A stretch of 64,000 bases of DNA from Pseudonocardia sulfidoxydans NBRC 16205 (GTDB taxonomy: Bacteria > Actinomycetota > Actinomycetes > Mycobacteriales > Pseudonocardiaceae). The DNA lies in the NCBI RefSeq assembly GCF_007989085.1, contig NZ_BJVJ01000014.1:1-64000 (forward strand), in the 5' to 3' direction. The stretch's first letter is position 1, and each line of letters begins with the position of its first letter. A program made the translations under genes and the position numbers. This document shows positions 1 through 7,751 of this stretch, piece by piece. The notes beneath the pieces were generated by a model. That model did no database searches. It worked only from the letters and a program-made list of their open reading frames with translations, and was not told where the DNA came from.

Positions 1-492
1 CAGGTCGACGCCCGCGAGGTCAAGGTCCCGACCACCGTGGCCTGCTGGGAACGCCGCGCCGACGACGCGCGCCACGGCAACTGGTCGCACGCGGCGCACC
101 TCACCCTGCTCCTCATTCGCCAGGTCCCCTACGGGGAAGCTGCGGCCGCGGCCCTCACCATGCGGGTCCGCACCGCGCATGCCAGCGGTGAGACGATCGG
201 GGACTTCCTCCTCGGTCACACCTACGCTTGCTGCGCTGAGTTCTGTTGGCGCGCTTGGCACACGGCAGGCTCGTTGCCAAGGCGGAGAAGTCATCGAGCG
301 CGGGCGGCCGGGCCCACCCCGCGCGGGCCCGGCCGGCTCCGGCCACCGAGGCGGGACGCGGACGCCATGGCGGGCCTCAAGGGTCCCGGTCCTGGGTGGT
401 CAAATGTGCCCTGCCGCTTCGGCCGGTCCCGGAGCGAGGTCGGGCCACGGCACTACAAGGGAACTGACCAGACCACTCGCGTTCCCCCGTGA
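1..492 (+). CDS. Partial, unrecognised 3' end of a gene
   Basis: A reading frame is open from the first base of the window to a stop at 490-492. Codons up to about position 230 mostly end in G or C, as expected for a real gene in this genome. After that the bias fades and the translation becomes Arg/Pro-rich, so the true coding part may end early or be frame-broken. The readable part begins QVDAREVKVPTTVACWERRA and is rich in Trp, His and Leu. I do not recognise the family. It lies next to decayed genes, so it may itself be a remnant. Confidence 0.25.
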   Translation, partial: QVDAREVKVPTTVACWERRADDARHGNWSHAAHLTLLLIRQVPYGEAAAAALTMRVRTAHASGETIGDFLLGHTYACCAEFCWRAWHTAGSLPRRRSHRARAAGPTPRGPGRLRPPRRDADAMAGLKGPGPGWSNVPCRFGRSRSEVGPRHYKGTDQTTRVPP

Positions 493-1160
493 TCGGGAGT
501 GGTCGTCTGGAAGGTGCCGCTGTGGTACTCGGCGCGCTGCTGCGCGCAACGTAGTTCACGGCCGCGGTGCATCCTCCCGAGTCCGACGCCGTCGTCGGCG
601 ACTTCGAGGGTGAGCCGGTGGGGGCTCGTCGTGACGGTGACTTCCACGGAGCGCGCGCGGGCGTGCCGCACGACATTGGCAAGTGACTCCCGTAACGCGA
701 CGACCAGGTCGTCGCCCATATCGTGCGGGACGGCGTCGGTGAGCGCGGAGCTCAACGACACAAGCGGTGGGAAACCCAGCACGGCGGCCATGTCGGCGAC
801 GACGGCCTGGAGCCTGCCGGGCAGGTCAGCTCCTTCCACGGCGTCGCGCTCCGTCGCAGGGAAGACGATCGCGCGGATCTCCTTGATGGCCTGGTCAAGA
901 ATGCGGATGGCATCGTCGATGTGACCGGCGGTGAGCGCAGTGGCGTGTGCTGTGGTTGATACACGCAGCCGGGATGAGGCGTTGTCGAGGCTGAGCCCGG
1001 CCGCGAAAAGGCGCGGGATGATGGTCATGGACAATTGGTCTGCCATCCGGTCGCGCTCCGCGGTGACAGCGCCGCTCGCCGGGGGACTCGAGCGGCCTCG
1101 TGCATCATCGTCGCCCAGGCGAGCCCTGGGACGCGCCAGCTGCGGCCGCTCGGGTGTCAT
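453..1160 (-). CDS. DevS/NarX-type histidine kinase-like fragment lacking the phospho-acceptor His
   Basis: From an ATG at 1160 this encodes 235 aa resembling the C-terminal half of a DosS/DevS-type sensor kinase. The dimerisation segment ERDRMADQLSMTIIPRLF has the family pattern, but the usual LHD is replaced by LSM, so the acceptor His is absent. The downstream LDQAIKEIR segment and the ATPase N-box (ESLANVVRHA) and G1 box (VADDGVGLG) are present. No GAF or PAS domain precedes it. The frame stays open upstream to 1436, but that part looks non-coding, and no clear ribosome site marks the start. It may be a decayed kinase or a phosphorylation-dead HATPase regulator. Confidence 0.5.
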   Translation of the reverse strand: MTPERPQLARPRARLGDDDARGRSSPPASGAVTAERDRMADQLSMTIIPRLFAAGLSLDNASSRLRVSTTAHATALTAGHIDDAIRILDQAIKEIRAIVFPATERDAVEGADLPGRLQAVVADMAAVLGFPPLVSLSSALTDAVPHDMGDDLVVALRESLANVVRHARARSVEVTVTTSPHRLTLEVADDGVGLGRMHRGRELRCAQQRAEYHSGTFQTTTPDHGGTRVVWSVPL

Positions 1161-1949
1161 GGCGCGCGATGAGCGATCGAGGGCGCCGCATGGCACAGGT
1201 TCCGCCTGGTGTTCACACGCATTCGGCCCCCTCCGCCATTGACAAGGCTTGCCACCAGCCAGTTGCACGTGCGGTGCTGTCGCGGCCAGGGTCCAGGGCT
1301 GCGACACAGGTGTACTCCGCCCAGGGTGGGGCGGCAACCGCTGTCGGGGTCCGATGCCGTTTGTCACCGGTAGGAGGTCTTCCGGGTGAGAAGCGGACTC
1401 CGCATGCACTTCCGACCGGAGCGGCCTGTGCCGCACCCAAGATGAGTAGGTTGCATCCCTGGCTTGACGCTCGATCTGGCCCCCGTCGTGCTCTTGTCAC
1501 GTTTCATCGGACGGCGGGAGCTGGCACGTGATCGGACTGCAGCGCGGGGCTCCGGAAGGGTGCGGGCCGGGTGCGTGAGCTGGGGATTGTGACCCGACAG
1601 GCGTGCCAGGCGTAGTCGACCGAGTTCGGGACAGCGGGGCGTTAGCGTGGACCACGAAGACCTCCTGGGGTCGGTGCGGATGCCGTCAGACCGCTCCGCA
1701 CCAACCACAGGAGGTCTTCCCCGTTCAAGATCAATCAGGTCGTGTCGTCACACGGCCTCGACCAACGTCCCCGGGCAGTACACGATCACGGATCTAGCCA
1801 CATTGGTTCGACCTTCCGGACGACGCTGTGCGGACGGTAGGGCTAGACTCGGGAGTGCCGAGAGCATTCTGCACGTGGCGATCTGGCCCACGTCGTCCTT
1901 GGTGAACTTTGACACCGGGCGCGAGATCGCCCGGGAACGGGAGCCCGAC
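1161..1949. other. Intergenic stretch with one long inverted repeat
   Basis: About 790 bp between the kinase-like fragment and the DUF5994 gene. No frame gives a convincing protein. The only structure I see is the 25-bp inverted repeat at 1656-1719, listed separately. Confidence 0.5.
1656..1719. repeat. 25-bp imperfect inverted repeat (hairpin or insertion-element ends)
   Basis: Left arm 1656-1680 begins GAAGACCTCCTG. Right arm 1695-1719 ends CAGGAGGTCTTC. The arms match at 23 of 25 positions around a 14-nt loop. It could be a fold-back terminator, the abutted ends of a lost insertion sequence, or a small non-autonomous element. No transposase remains beside it and no target duplication is evident. 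Confidence 0.7.
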
Positions 1950-2411
1950 GTGTCGTCGGCAACCACTTCACTCAATCACCACTCCACCACGGGGACCGGC
2001 ACCTCCGAACCGCCTCGATTCGAGCTCAAGGACCCGACCCCGACCCCCACCGGCCAGGTGGACGGCGCGTGGTGGCCGCGATCGCGCCATCTCGCTCGCG
2101 AGCTCCTGAACCTGATCCCGGCGCTTGTCGGCCGGTTCGGCCCGGTCGAACGGGTCGGTTACCACCTGGGCGACTGGGACGAGACGCCCCGCCGGGTCGC
2201 CGTGGACGGTGTCGCCGTATCGACAGGCGGCTACGACCACCAGCGGACCTGCACCGTCGACATCCTCACCCGGAAGCACCGCCTCACACTGCTCGTGGTG
2301 CCGGTCGACGAGGCGCCCGAGCATGCCCGTGCGGCGATGGCTGCCGCGGCACGACCCGGCAACGCGGACACGGTCGCGGACCTGCTGTCCGCGACCACCC
2401 TGTCCTCCTGA
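1950..2411 (+). CDS. DUF5994 family protein
   Basis: 153 aa of unknown biochemical function. It shows the pattern of this actinobacterial family: a VDGAWWPRS block near residues 36-46, then LLNLIPALVGRFGPVERVGY, then DWDETPRRVAVDG, then LTLLVVP near the C-terminus. No signal peptide or membrane segment is seen, so it is probably cytoplasmic. I chose the GTG at 1950 because a purine run (CGGGAACGGGAG) lies just upstream and the longer open frame lacks family features. It heads a tight set of small genes running to about 4058, probably one transcript. Confidence 0.75.
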   Translation: MSSATTSLNHHSTTGTGTSEPPRFELKDPTPTPTGQVDGAWWPRSRHLARELLNLIPALVGRFGPVERVGYHLGDWDETPRRVAVDGVAVSTGGYDHQRTCTVDILTRKHRLTLLVVPVDEAPEHARAAMAAAARPGNADTVADLLSATTLSS

Positions 2412-2462
2412 GCGCGGCTCACAATCCTGTCTGTCGCAGCGACACCACCACGAAGAGGCGCT

Positions 2463-2621
2463 ATGAGTACCGTTCCCGACGTCCGCACCCCCTACGAACG
2501 ACGAGTCGACCTCGTCACCGAGGTGGTGACGACGTACTCGCCGCTACCGAAGGCTGCGGCGGACGAGCTCGCCGTGCTGATCCTGCATGCTCTGGACCAC
2601 ATCCCCGAGAAGGTGCGATGA
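2463..2621 (+). CDS. DUF6307 family small protein
   Basis: 52 aa. The pattern PYERRVDLVTEVV, a central AAADELAV and the C-terminal LHALDHIPEKVR matches a family of roughly 50-residue actinobacterial proteins of unknown function. The ATG at 2463 follows GAAGAGGCG. The stop overlaps the next start (ATGA at 2618-2621), so the two genes are probably translationally coupled. It is predicted to be a small helical cytoplasmic protein. Confidence 0.75.
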   Translation: MSTVPDVRTPYERRVDLVTEVVTTYSPLPKAAADELAVLILHALDHIPEKVR

Positions 2622-2893
2622 CGACCGCCCGGAGATGGCCGTTCCGACAGCGGCCCGGCCGGACGCCCGCCCGCACCGGGACGCCTGCGGCCGCGCTCTC
2701 GCGCCGGCATCCCCTGCCCTGGCGGAACACCCCGGCAGGCGGCGAGAACCACGTCACCGACGCGCACGGGAGCGCCGTCTACGACGGGCCCGATGCGGCC
2801 GAGATGTTCCGGCTGCTGGCTGCCGCGACCGGCCCGCGCGCGTCCGGAGCCGCCCCCGCCCCGGATCGAGCCGAGCGGGCGACCGGCTCATGA
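2618..2893 (+). CDS. Hypothetical protein, 91 aa
   Basis: The N-terminal half is Arg/Pro/Thr-rich and looks disordered. The middle reads WRNTPAGGENHVTDAHGSAV, followed by a short predicted helix (DAAEMFRLLAAATG). I do not recognise the family. The start overlaps the DUF6307 stop by four bases. An alternative start of the following gene overlaps this stop in the same way, which supports expression as part of the operon even though the sequence is of low complexity. Confidence 0.5.
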   Translation: MTTARRWPFRQRPGRTPARTGTPAAALSRRHPLPWRNTPAGGENHVTDAHGSAVYDGPDAAEMFRLLAAATGPRASGAAPAPDRAERATGS

Positions 2894-2928
2894 TTGCCGG
2901 CGGGACTGGGGAGGAAGGTCGGCCCACC

Positions 2929-3324
2929 ATGGGAGACGGAGTGGTCGCACCCGAACCGCAGCGCCCGGCCGCCCGGCCGGTCATGGTTCTGGGCCACGGA
3001 CTCACCGTCAGCGCGAGCCAACGCGCACACGTGATCGACAAGATGAGCAACCTCCGACGGCACGACGACGCCGTCGACAGGTTCGAGGTCCATGTGTTCC
3101 GCGAGCGCAACCCACGGCAGACGAAGCTTCGCGATCGTGTCGAGATCAGTGGTTTCGGTCCGGGCTTCACCCTCAGCGTGCAGGCCCGCGGCTCCAGATT
3201 CCATCCCGCGTTCGCCGCGGCGCTGGTGAAACTCGAGGCGCGCCTGCACCGCCACCGCGACCGGCACCTGACCCGCGAGCACAGCGGCGGCCACCAGAAC
3301 CCGGTCGTGAACACCACTGCCTAG
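2929..3324 (+). CDS. HPF/RaiA-like ribosome-associated protein
   Basis: 131 aa. The core (VMVLGHGLTVSASQRAHVID, then VDRFEVHVFRERNP, then RVEISGFGPGFTLSVQARG, then PAFAAALVKLEARL) follows the beta-alpha-beta-beta-beta-alpha order of the hibernation-promoting/YfiA fold. Such proteins bind the 30S decoding region and silence ribosomes in stress or stationary phase. The C-terminal dimerisation domain of long HPF is absent. I chose the ATG at 2929 because GGGGAGGAAGG lies about ten bases upstream. An in-frame ATG at 2890 overlaps the preceding stop and is the alternative. Role inferred from family. Confidence 0.75.
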   Translation: MGDGVVAPEPQRPAARPVMVLGHGLTVSASQRAHVIDKMSNLRRHDDAVDRFEVHVFRERNPRQTKLRDRVEISGFGPGFTLSVQARGSRFHPAFAAALVKLEARLHRHRDRHLTREHSGGHQNPVVNTTA

Positions 3325-3384
3325 CGACGCGGACACCAGCCCCGCACCGCACACCCCGTGAGGGGCAAACGGACAGGAGAGACC

Positions 3385-3858
3385 GTGTCGACGACGAGTG
3401 CCCACCCGGACACCCTCGAGCTGCGGAGAGCCGACGTGCAGGGCCCGAGCCACGACCCCGCGGTGGCCGAACACTGCGTCGAGCGGTACGTCGGCGCGGT
3501 GGTACACGCCCTCGGGCAGCGTGGCGTGTTGGCTTGTCCGCCCCAGCGCACCGGTGAGGCAGGCGGCCTGACCCGGTCCGTCCTCATCGACTGCACGGCA
3601 CTTCGCATCACCACCTGGGAGAACCGCGGGCGACGAGACCCCCGGGCGTCCCTGGGGGCCGTGCTGCAGCCCGGACGCGCACGTCCCGTCTCCATCGTCT
3701 GGGACGAGCGCGTCGGCTGGTCCGCCGAGCTGGGCCGGGCTCCGACTGCGCGGTCGGTCCGCTACCGGCACCCGGACCCGTTCCCGGCCCCCGGGCAGAT
3801 CGCGGAGTTCGTCAGCGATCTCGCGATGGCCGATGGCCACACCCCGTCGTCACCGTGA
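3385..3858 (+). CDS. DUF6292 family protein
   Basis: 157 aa of unknown function. It begins with a helix (EHCVERYVGAVVHALG) and carries SIVWDERVGWSAEL, then PDPFPAPGQIAEFVSDL, the usual pattern of this actinobacterial family. The GTG at 3385 follows AGGAGAG closely; an earlier in-frame GTG at 3358 lacks such a site. Its stop overlaps the next small frame (ATGA at 3858). The family often occurs beside other small DUF genes and regulators in Pseudonocardiaceae (general knowledge). Confidence 0.75.
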   Translation: MSTTSAHPDTLELRRADVQGPSHDPAVAEHCVERYVGAVVHALGQRGVLACPPQRTGEAGGLTRSVLIDCTALRITTWENRGRRDPRASLGAVLQPGRARPVSIVWDERVGWSAELGRAPTARSVRYRHPDPFPAPGQIAEFVSDLAMADGHTPSSP

Positions 3859-4058
3859 TGAGCACGTCCCTCCCGGCCGACCACGACCCGGCCACGCCGA
3901 TCCGGTCCTCCGCATCGCGGCGCACGCGCCGACGTGCCCGCAGCCGCTCCCGAGCGGCGACGCCGCCGCCGACCGCGAACGATGCGCCGATGGTCCCGCC
4001 CCGAGCGTCCGACGACTGGCAGGCGCGCTGGGAGGCCGACGGTGGCCGCGTCCTCTAG
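3858..4058 (+). CDS. Small Arg/Ser-rich hypothetical protein
   Basis: 66 aa. The body is very basic ([12 protein letters not shown]) and the tail reads DDWQARWEADGGRVL. It starts at an ATG that overlaps the DUF6292 stop by one base, the same coupling seen earlier in this cluster. Nothing in it names a function. It could be spurious; the overlap and continued GC bias are the only support. Confidence 0.35.
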   Translation: MSTSLPADHDPATPIRSSASRRTRRRARSRSRAATPPPTANDAPMVPPRASDDWQARWEADGGRVL

Positions 4059-4188
4059 CGTGGCCGCGTTCTGCGGCCTGGGCTCCCGGCGATCGTCGGA
4101 GGTGCGCGTCTGCGCCGGGCCGACGAGCGACGGACACCACGCTGGCCGCGTTGCCGCGGCGCGTAGTCGGAGCCGCGGCGCGTAGTCG

Positions 4189-4213
4189 GAGAGGGTTCCG
4201 GGTAACCCCTCTC
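4189..4213 (+). terminator. Possible hairpin terminator after the small-gene operon
   Basis: GAGAGGGTT and AACCCCTCTC form a short stem with a small loop, 130 bp after the last small frame and before the desaturase. No U-tract follows, which is normal in high-GC actinobacteria. Confidence 0.35.
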
Positions 4214-4327
4214 GTCGTAAAAGCCCGGGCCGCTGTGCGGCCAGGGCTCTCCTCCTCCGCTTCGGACCCCGGCGGAACCACTCGGCGCATACCGCAACGG
4301 GTGATCGTCAACCGAAACGGAAACCGC

Positions 4328-5320
4328 ATGACCCCAAGTTCCACCGCGTCCACGCCGGTCGTGGACGTCGATGCCGCATCGATGCCGGCCACCGACCGGA
4401 CGGATGAGCCGGTGGCCAAGCCCCTGCTCGCCGCCCGCCGGCCGGCTGGTCAGGCAGCGCTCGTCTACGGCTTCACCCTCCTCCCGATGCTCGCGCTGGT
4501 CGCGGCAGTGCCGCTCGCGTGGGGCTGGGGGTTGTCCTGGCTGGACGTCGGCCTCGCCGTCGGCTTCTACTTCCTGTCCGGGCTGGGCGTGACCGCCGGG
4601 TTCCACCGTCTGTTCACCCACCGGTCCTTCAAGGCGCGCCGCGGTCTGCGCAGCGGGCTCGCCGTCGCCGGCAGCCTCGCGATGCAGGGCGACGTGATCA
4701 CGTGGGTCGCCGACCATCGCCGCCATCACGCGTTCACCGACAAGGCCGGGGACCCGCACTCGCCGTGGCTGTACGGCACCACTCCGGCGGCGCTTGCCAA
4801 GGGGTTCTTCCACTCCCATCTCGGTTGGCTGTTCGCCCGTGACTGCACCAACGCCGAACGCTTCGCTCCCGACCTGCTCGCGGACGCCGACGTGGCCCGG
4901 ATCAGCCGGTTGTTCCCGCTCTGGACCGTGATCAGCCTCTTGGCGCCGGCCCTGATCGGTGGGTTCGCGACCCTGTCGTGGTGGGGTGCGCTGACGGCCT
5001 TCTTCTGGGCCGGTCTGGTCCGGGTCGCGGTGCTGCACCACGTGACCTGGTCGATCAACTCGATCTGTCACATGATCGGAGACCGCCCGTGGGACGCTCC
5101 CGGCCGGGCCACCAACGTGTGGCCGCTCGCGATCCTGTCGATGGGCGAGTCGTGGCACAACCTGCATCACGCCGACCCGACCTGTGCCCGGCACGGCATC
5201 GGCCGCGGCCAGGTCGACATGACGGCCCGGCTCATCCGGGTGTTCGAGCAGCTCGGCTGGGCGCACAGCGTGCGCTGGCCCACCCCTCGCCGGATCGCGC
5301 GGCTCACGGCCCGCGACTGA
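4328..5320 (+). CDS. Acyl-CoA/fatty acid delta-9 desaturase
   Basis: 330 aa integral membrane diiron desaturase that would place a double bond in a saturated acyl chain, probably adjusting membrane fluidity. All three histidine boxes are visible: HRLFTH (about residue 95), HRRHH (about 132) and HNLHH (about 277). Hydrophobic stretches flank them in the usual two-hairpin pattern. An N-terminal 30-residue Ser/Thr/Asp-rich tail precedes the first membrane segment. The ATG at 4328 lacks a strong ribosome site. The frame stays open far upstream, but that part is not desaturase-like. Confidence 0.85.
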   Translation: MTPSSTASTPVVDVDAASMPATDRTDEPVAKPLLAARRPAGQAALVYGFTLLPMLALVAAVPLAWGWGLSWLDVGLAVGFYFLSGLGVTAGFHRLFTHRSFKARRGLRSGLAVAGSLAMQGDVITWVADHRRHHAFTDKAGDPHSPWLYGTTPAALAKGFFHSHLGWLFARDCTNAERFAPDLLADADVARISRLFPLWTVISLLAPALIGGFATLSWWGALTAFFWAGLVRVAVLHHVTWSINSICHMIGDRPWDAPGRATNVWPLAILSMGESWHNLHHADPTCARHGIGRGQVDMTARLIRVFEQLGWAHSVRWPTPRRIARLTARD

Positions 5321-5419
5321 AGGCCGTCGGGACTCCGGCGCCGGGCGGTCCGGTCGCTCGACGTCCGCCCGTCACCGCGAATGCGGCGACCTCGGACCAC
5401 GCAGAGGGGAACCGAGCAG

Positions 5420-6163
5420 ATGTCCGACGACGCCGCCGAGGTCGTCCGCCCACAACGTCGTGGTGACGGGCCTCGACGAGGGACCCGTGGTCGTCCTCGC
5501 GCACGGCTTCGGCTGCGACCAGAACGTGTGGCGGTTCGTCCTCGACGACCTTGCCGCCCGGTGCGCGTCGTGCTGTTCGACCACGTGGGCGCCGGCCGGT
5601 CGGACCTCTCGGACGTGCTCGGCCTCTGCCGTGCCCTCGACCGCGGTCCCGTGGTCCCGTGGTCCTCGTGGGGCAGTCCGTCAGAGCGTCGATCGGCGTG
5701 CTCGCCGCGGTCCGGGCCCGGAGCTGTTCGCCGGTGTGTTCCTCCTGACCCCCTCGCCCCGCTACGTCGACGACGGCGACTACCGCGGCGGGTTCAGCGC
5801 CGCCGACGTCCACGAGCTGCTCGAGTCGCTCGACAGCAAGTATCTCGGCTGGTCGGGCGCCATGGCCCCGGTCATCATGGGCGCGCCCGACCGGCCCGAG
5901 CTCGCCCAGGAGCTCACCGACAGCTTCTGCCGGACCGATCCACTGGTGGCAGGGGTGGTCGCCCGTGCGACGTTCCCGGCCGACAACCGGGCGGAACCTC
6001 GCGAAGGTGAGCGTGCCGACGTTGGTGATCCAGAGCGCGCAGGACGTGATCGCGCCGCCTGCGATGGGCAAGTACGTCCACCGGCACATCGCGGGCAGTG
6101 CCATATTGACCGTCGACGCCACCGGCCACTGCCCTCACATGAGCGCCCGGGCGGCCACGGCTG
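5420..6163 (+). pseudogene. Frame-broken RsbQ-like alpha/beta hydrolase
   Basis: Pieces of an RsbQ-type hydrolase appear in order but in different frames: VVLAHGFGCDQNVWR, VVLFDHVGAGRSDLSD, VVLVGQSV, then PSPRYVDDGDYRGGFS through MAPVIMGAPDRPELAQELT, then VSVPTLVIQSAQDVIAPP and DATGHCPHMS. An extra C near 5451 causes the first break. The cap-domain segment after SDLSD is deleted, and further shifts fall near 5565, 5660, 5720 and 5990. The nucleophile context is GQSV, where this family usually has GHS. At least four lesions make it non-functional. RsbQ proteins partner RsbP-type stress phosphatases, which fits the regulators beside it. Confidence 0.75.
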
Positions 6164-6560
6164 ATCGACGTTCTGCGCCGCGTCGCCCTCGCGGTCCCGG
6201 GAATCCCGGCGTCCGACATCGACGGCGTGTCCGCGGCACTGGCCTCCTTCACCGACGAGGACGCCCGGCGCGCGTTCGTGCAGACCGTCCGCAGCACCCT
6301 GAGCTGGTCCGGCCAACGACTCGACGGCACCAACCGGCTCTATCTCCTCGCCGACGTGCCCGTACTGTTCATCGGGGGCGCCGCGGACACCGTCATCCCG
6401 TTCTCTCACACCCTCGCCGCGCACGACCGGTTGCCGGGCAGCCGTCTGGAGGTCTTCGACGACACGGGGCACTTCCCCCACTCCGAACACCCCGTGCGGT
6501 TCGCCGCCATCGTGCTCGACTTCATCCGGACCAGCCCCCGACGCACACCGACGGCGAAGC
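6164..6560 (+). pseudogene. C-terminal fragment of a second alpha/beta hydrolase
   Basis: The frame reads IDVLRRVALAVPGIPASDID, then ALASFTDEDARRAFVQTVR, then VPVLFIGGAADTVIPFSHT and a terminal GHFPHSEHPVRFAAIVLDF. This is the lid and C-terminal half of an alpha/beta hydrolase with the late Asp and His (GAADTVIP, GHFPH). The N-terminal half with the nucleophile Ser is missing, and no stop follows until well inside the next gene. It abuts the RsbQ-like remnant, suggesting deletion between two hydrolase genes. Confidence 0.6.
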
Positions 6561-6900
6561 CCTCCGCCGCCACCTGCGCCGGCCCCCCGCCGGAACCGTC
6601 GGCGACGCCGACCTGTCGAATGCGTGACAACGCAGCGCAACCCTTGCGACGCAACCGCGCCGGCAGCGCGGCCCCGCGGCCACCACCGCCCGGCCACGAC
6701 CGCTCGGTTCGGCGCCGATCCGGTCCGTCGGGTCCACGTGGTCGCGACACGGGCCCGTCCGGGCGGTTGCGGAGGCGCTCGGACGGGTACGTTCGCCAGC
6801 AAGTCGGTGTCAGGCCCGGTTCCCGCCGCACCCACTCCGCTTCGAGGTGGGAGGCCCGTGAGCCGTACCGGATCAGCTCGTCGGAGCACGCGGTGCCGCG
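6561..6900. other. Gap with no recognisable gene
   Basis: About 340 bp between the hydrolase remnant and the first GAF-ANTAR gene. It should hold the promoter for the GAF-ANTAR pair. I see no clear hexamers and no protein-like frame. Confidence 0.4.
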
Positions 6901-7746
6901 GTGGCTGAACGCGGCGCGGCCACCAAGCAGATCGCGGCGCTCATCGCCGAGGACCTGGACGAGGAGGCGCTCGCGCGCAAGGTGTGTCAGGCGTGCGTCG
7001 AGGAACTCGACGTCGACGGCGCGGCGATCTCGGTCCTGCCCGCCAATCCGTCACGACGCACGCTGTGGGCCACCGACGCGACGGCCCTCGCCCTCGAAGA
7101 CCTCCAGTTCACCCTCAACGAGGGCGTCTGTGTCGAGGCCGCGACGAGCGGGGTGCCCGTCCTCGTGTCCGACCTGGCGAGGACCAGCGAGCACTCGCGG
7201 TGGCCGGTGTTCGCCGCGGAGGTGGCCGAGCGGACGCCGGCGAAGGCCCTGTACGCCCTCCCCCTGCACTGGGGGGCGTTGACGATCGGTGTGCTGGACC
7301 TCTACCGGCTCCGGGCCGGCGAGTTCACCGCGGTGCAGTGGCAGGACCTTCTCGGGGTCGCGGAAGTCGCCGCGCTGTTGCTGCTCCAGCTCCGGACCCG
7401 ACCGGGGTCGGCTCGGAGGGCCACGGAGGTCCCCGACGGCGAGGCCCGCCGCGGCACGGGCCCCGGCGTGGCCGGTGTCGACGGCGACGGTCGCGGGAAC
7501 CCCGAGCTTCACGACGACGGCCACCCGGACGACACTGAGGGCCGGGACGCGGCGCTGAGTGATGTCCTGTTCGGGCGGCCCGAGATTCACCAGGCCGTCG
7601 GGATGGTGCTGGTGCAGCTGGGTATCGGCCCGGAGGAGGCGCTGGCCAGGATGCGGGCGTGGGCGTTCTTCGAGCAACGGATGCTCATCGACGTCGCCCG
7701 GGACGTGGTCGAGCGGCGATTGGTATTCACCGAGGAGATGAGGTAG
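6901..7746 (+). CDS. GAF-ANTAR transcription antitermination regulator
   Basis: 281 aa. A GAF-type sensory domain covers roughly residues 10-165 (LDVDGAAISVLPA, LNEGVCVEAATSGVPVLVSDL, ALPLHWGALTIGVLDLYR). A charged, low-complexity linker follows, then an ANTAR helical bundle at about 220-275 (RPEIHQAVGMVLVQLGIGPEEALARMRAWAFF). ANTAR domains bind paired RNA hairpins and release terminators; here the GAF domain would control that. The GTG at 6901 has only a weak ribosome site. It sits 5 bp from a second gene of the same design. The GAF ligand cannot be read from sequence. Confidence 0.85.
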   Translation: MAERGAATKQIAALIAEDLDEEALARKVCQACVEELDVDGAAISVLPANPSRRTLWATDATALALEDLQFTLNEGVCVEAATSGVPVLVSDLARTSEHSRWPVFAAEVAERTPAKALYALPLHWGALTIGVLDLYRLRAGEFTAVQWQDLLGVAEVAALLLLQLRTRPGSARRATEVPDGEARRGTGPGVAGVDGDGRGNPELHDDGHPDDTEGRDAALSDVLFGRPEIHQAVGMVLVQLGIGPEEALARMRAWAFFEQRMLIDVARDVVERRLVFTEEMR

Positions 7747-7751
7747 TACCG

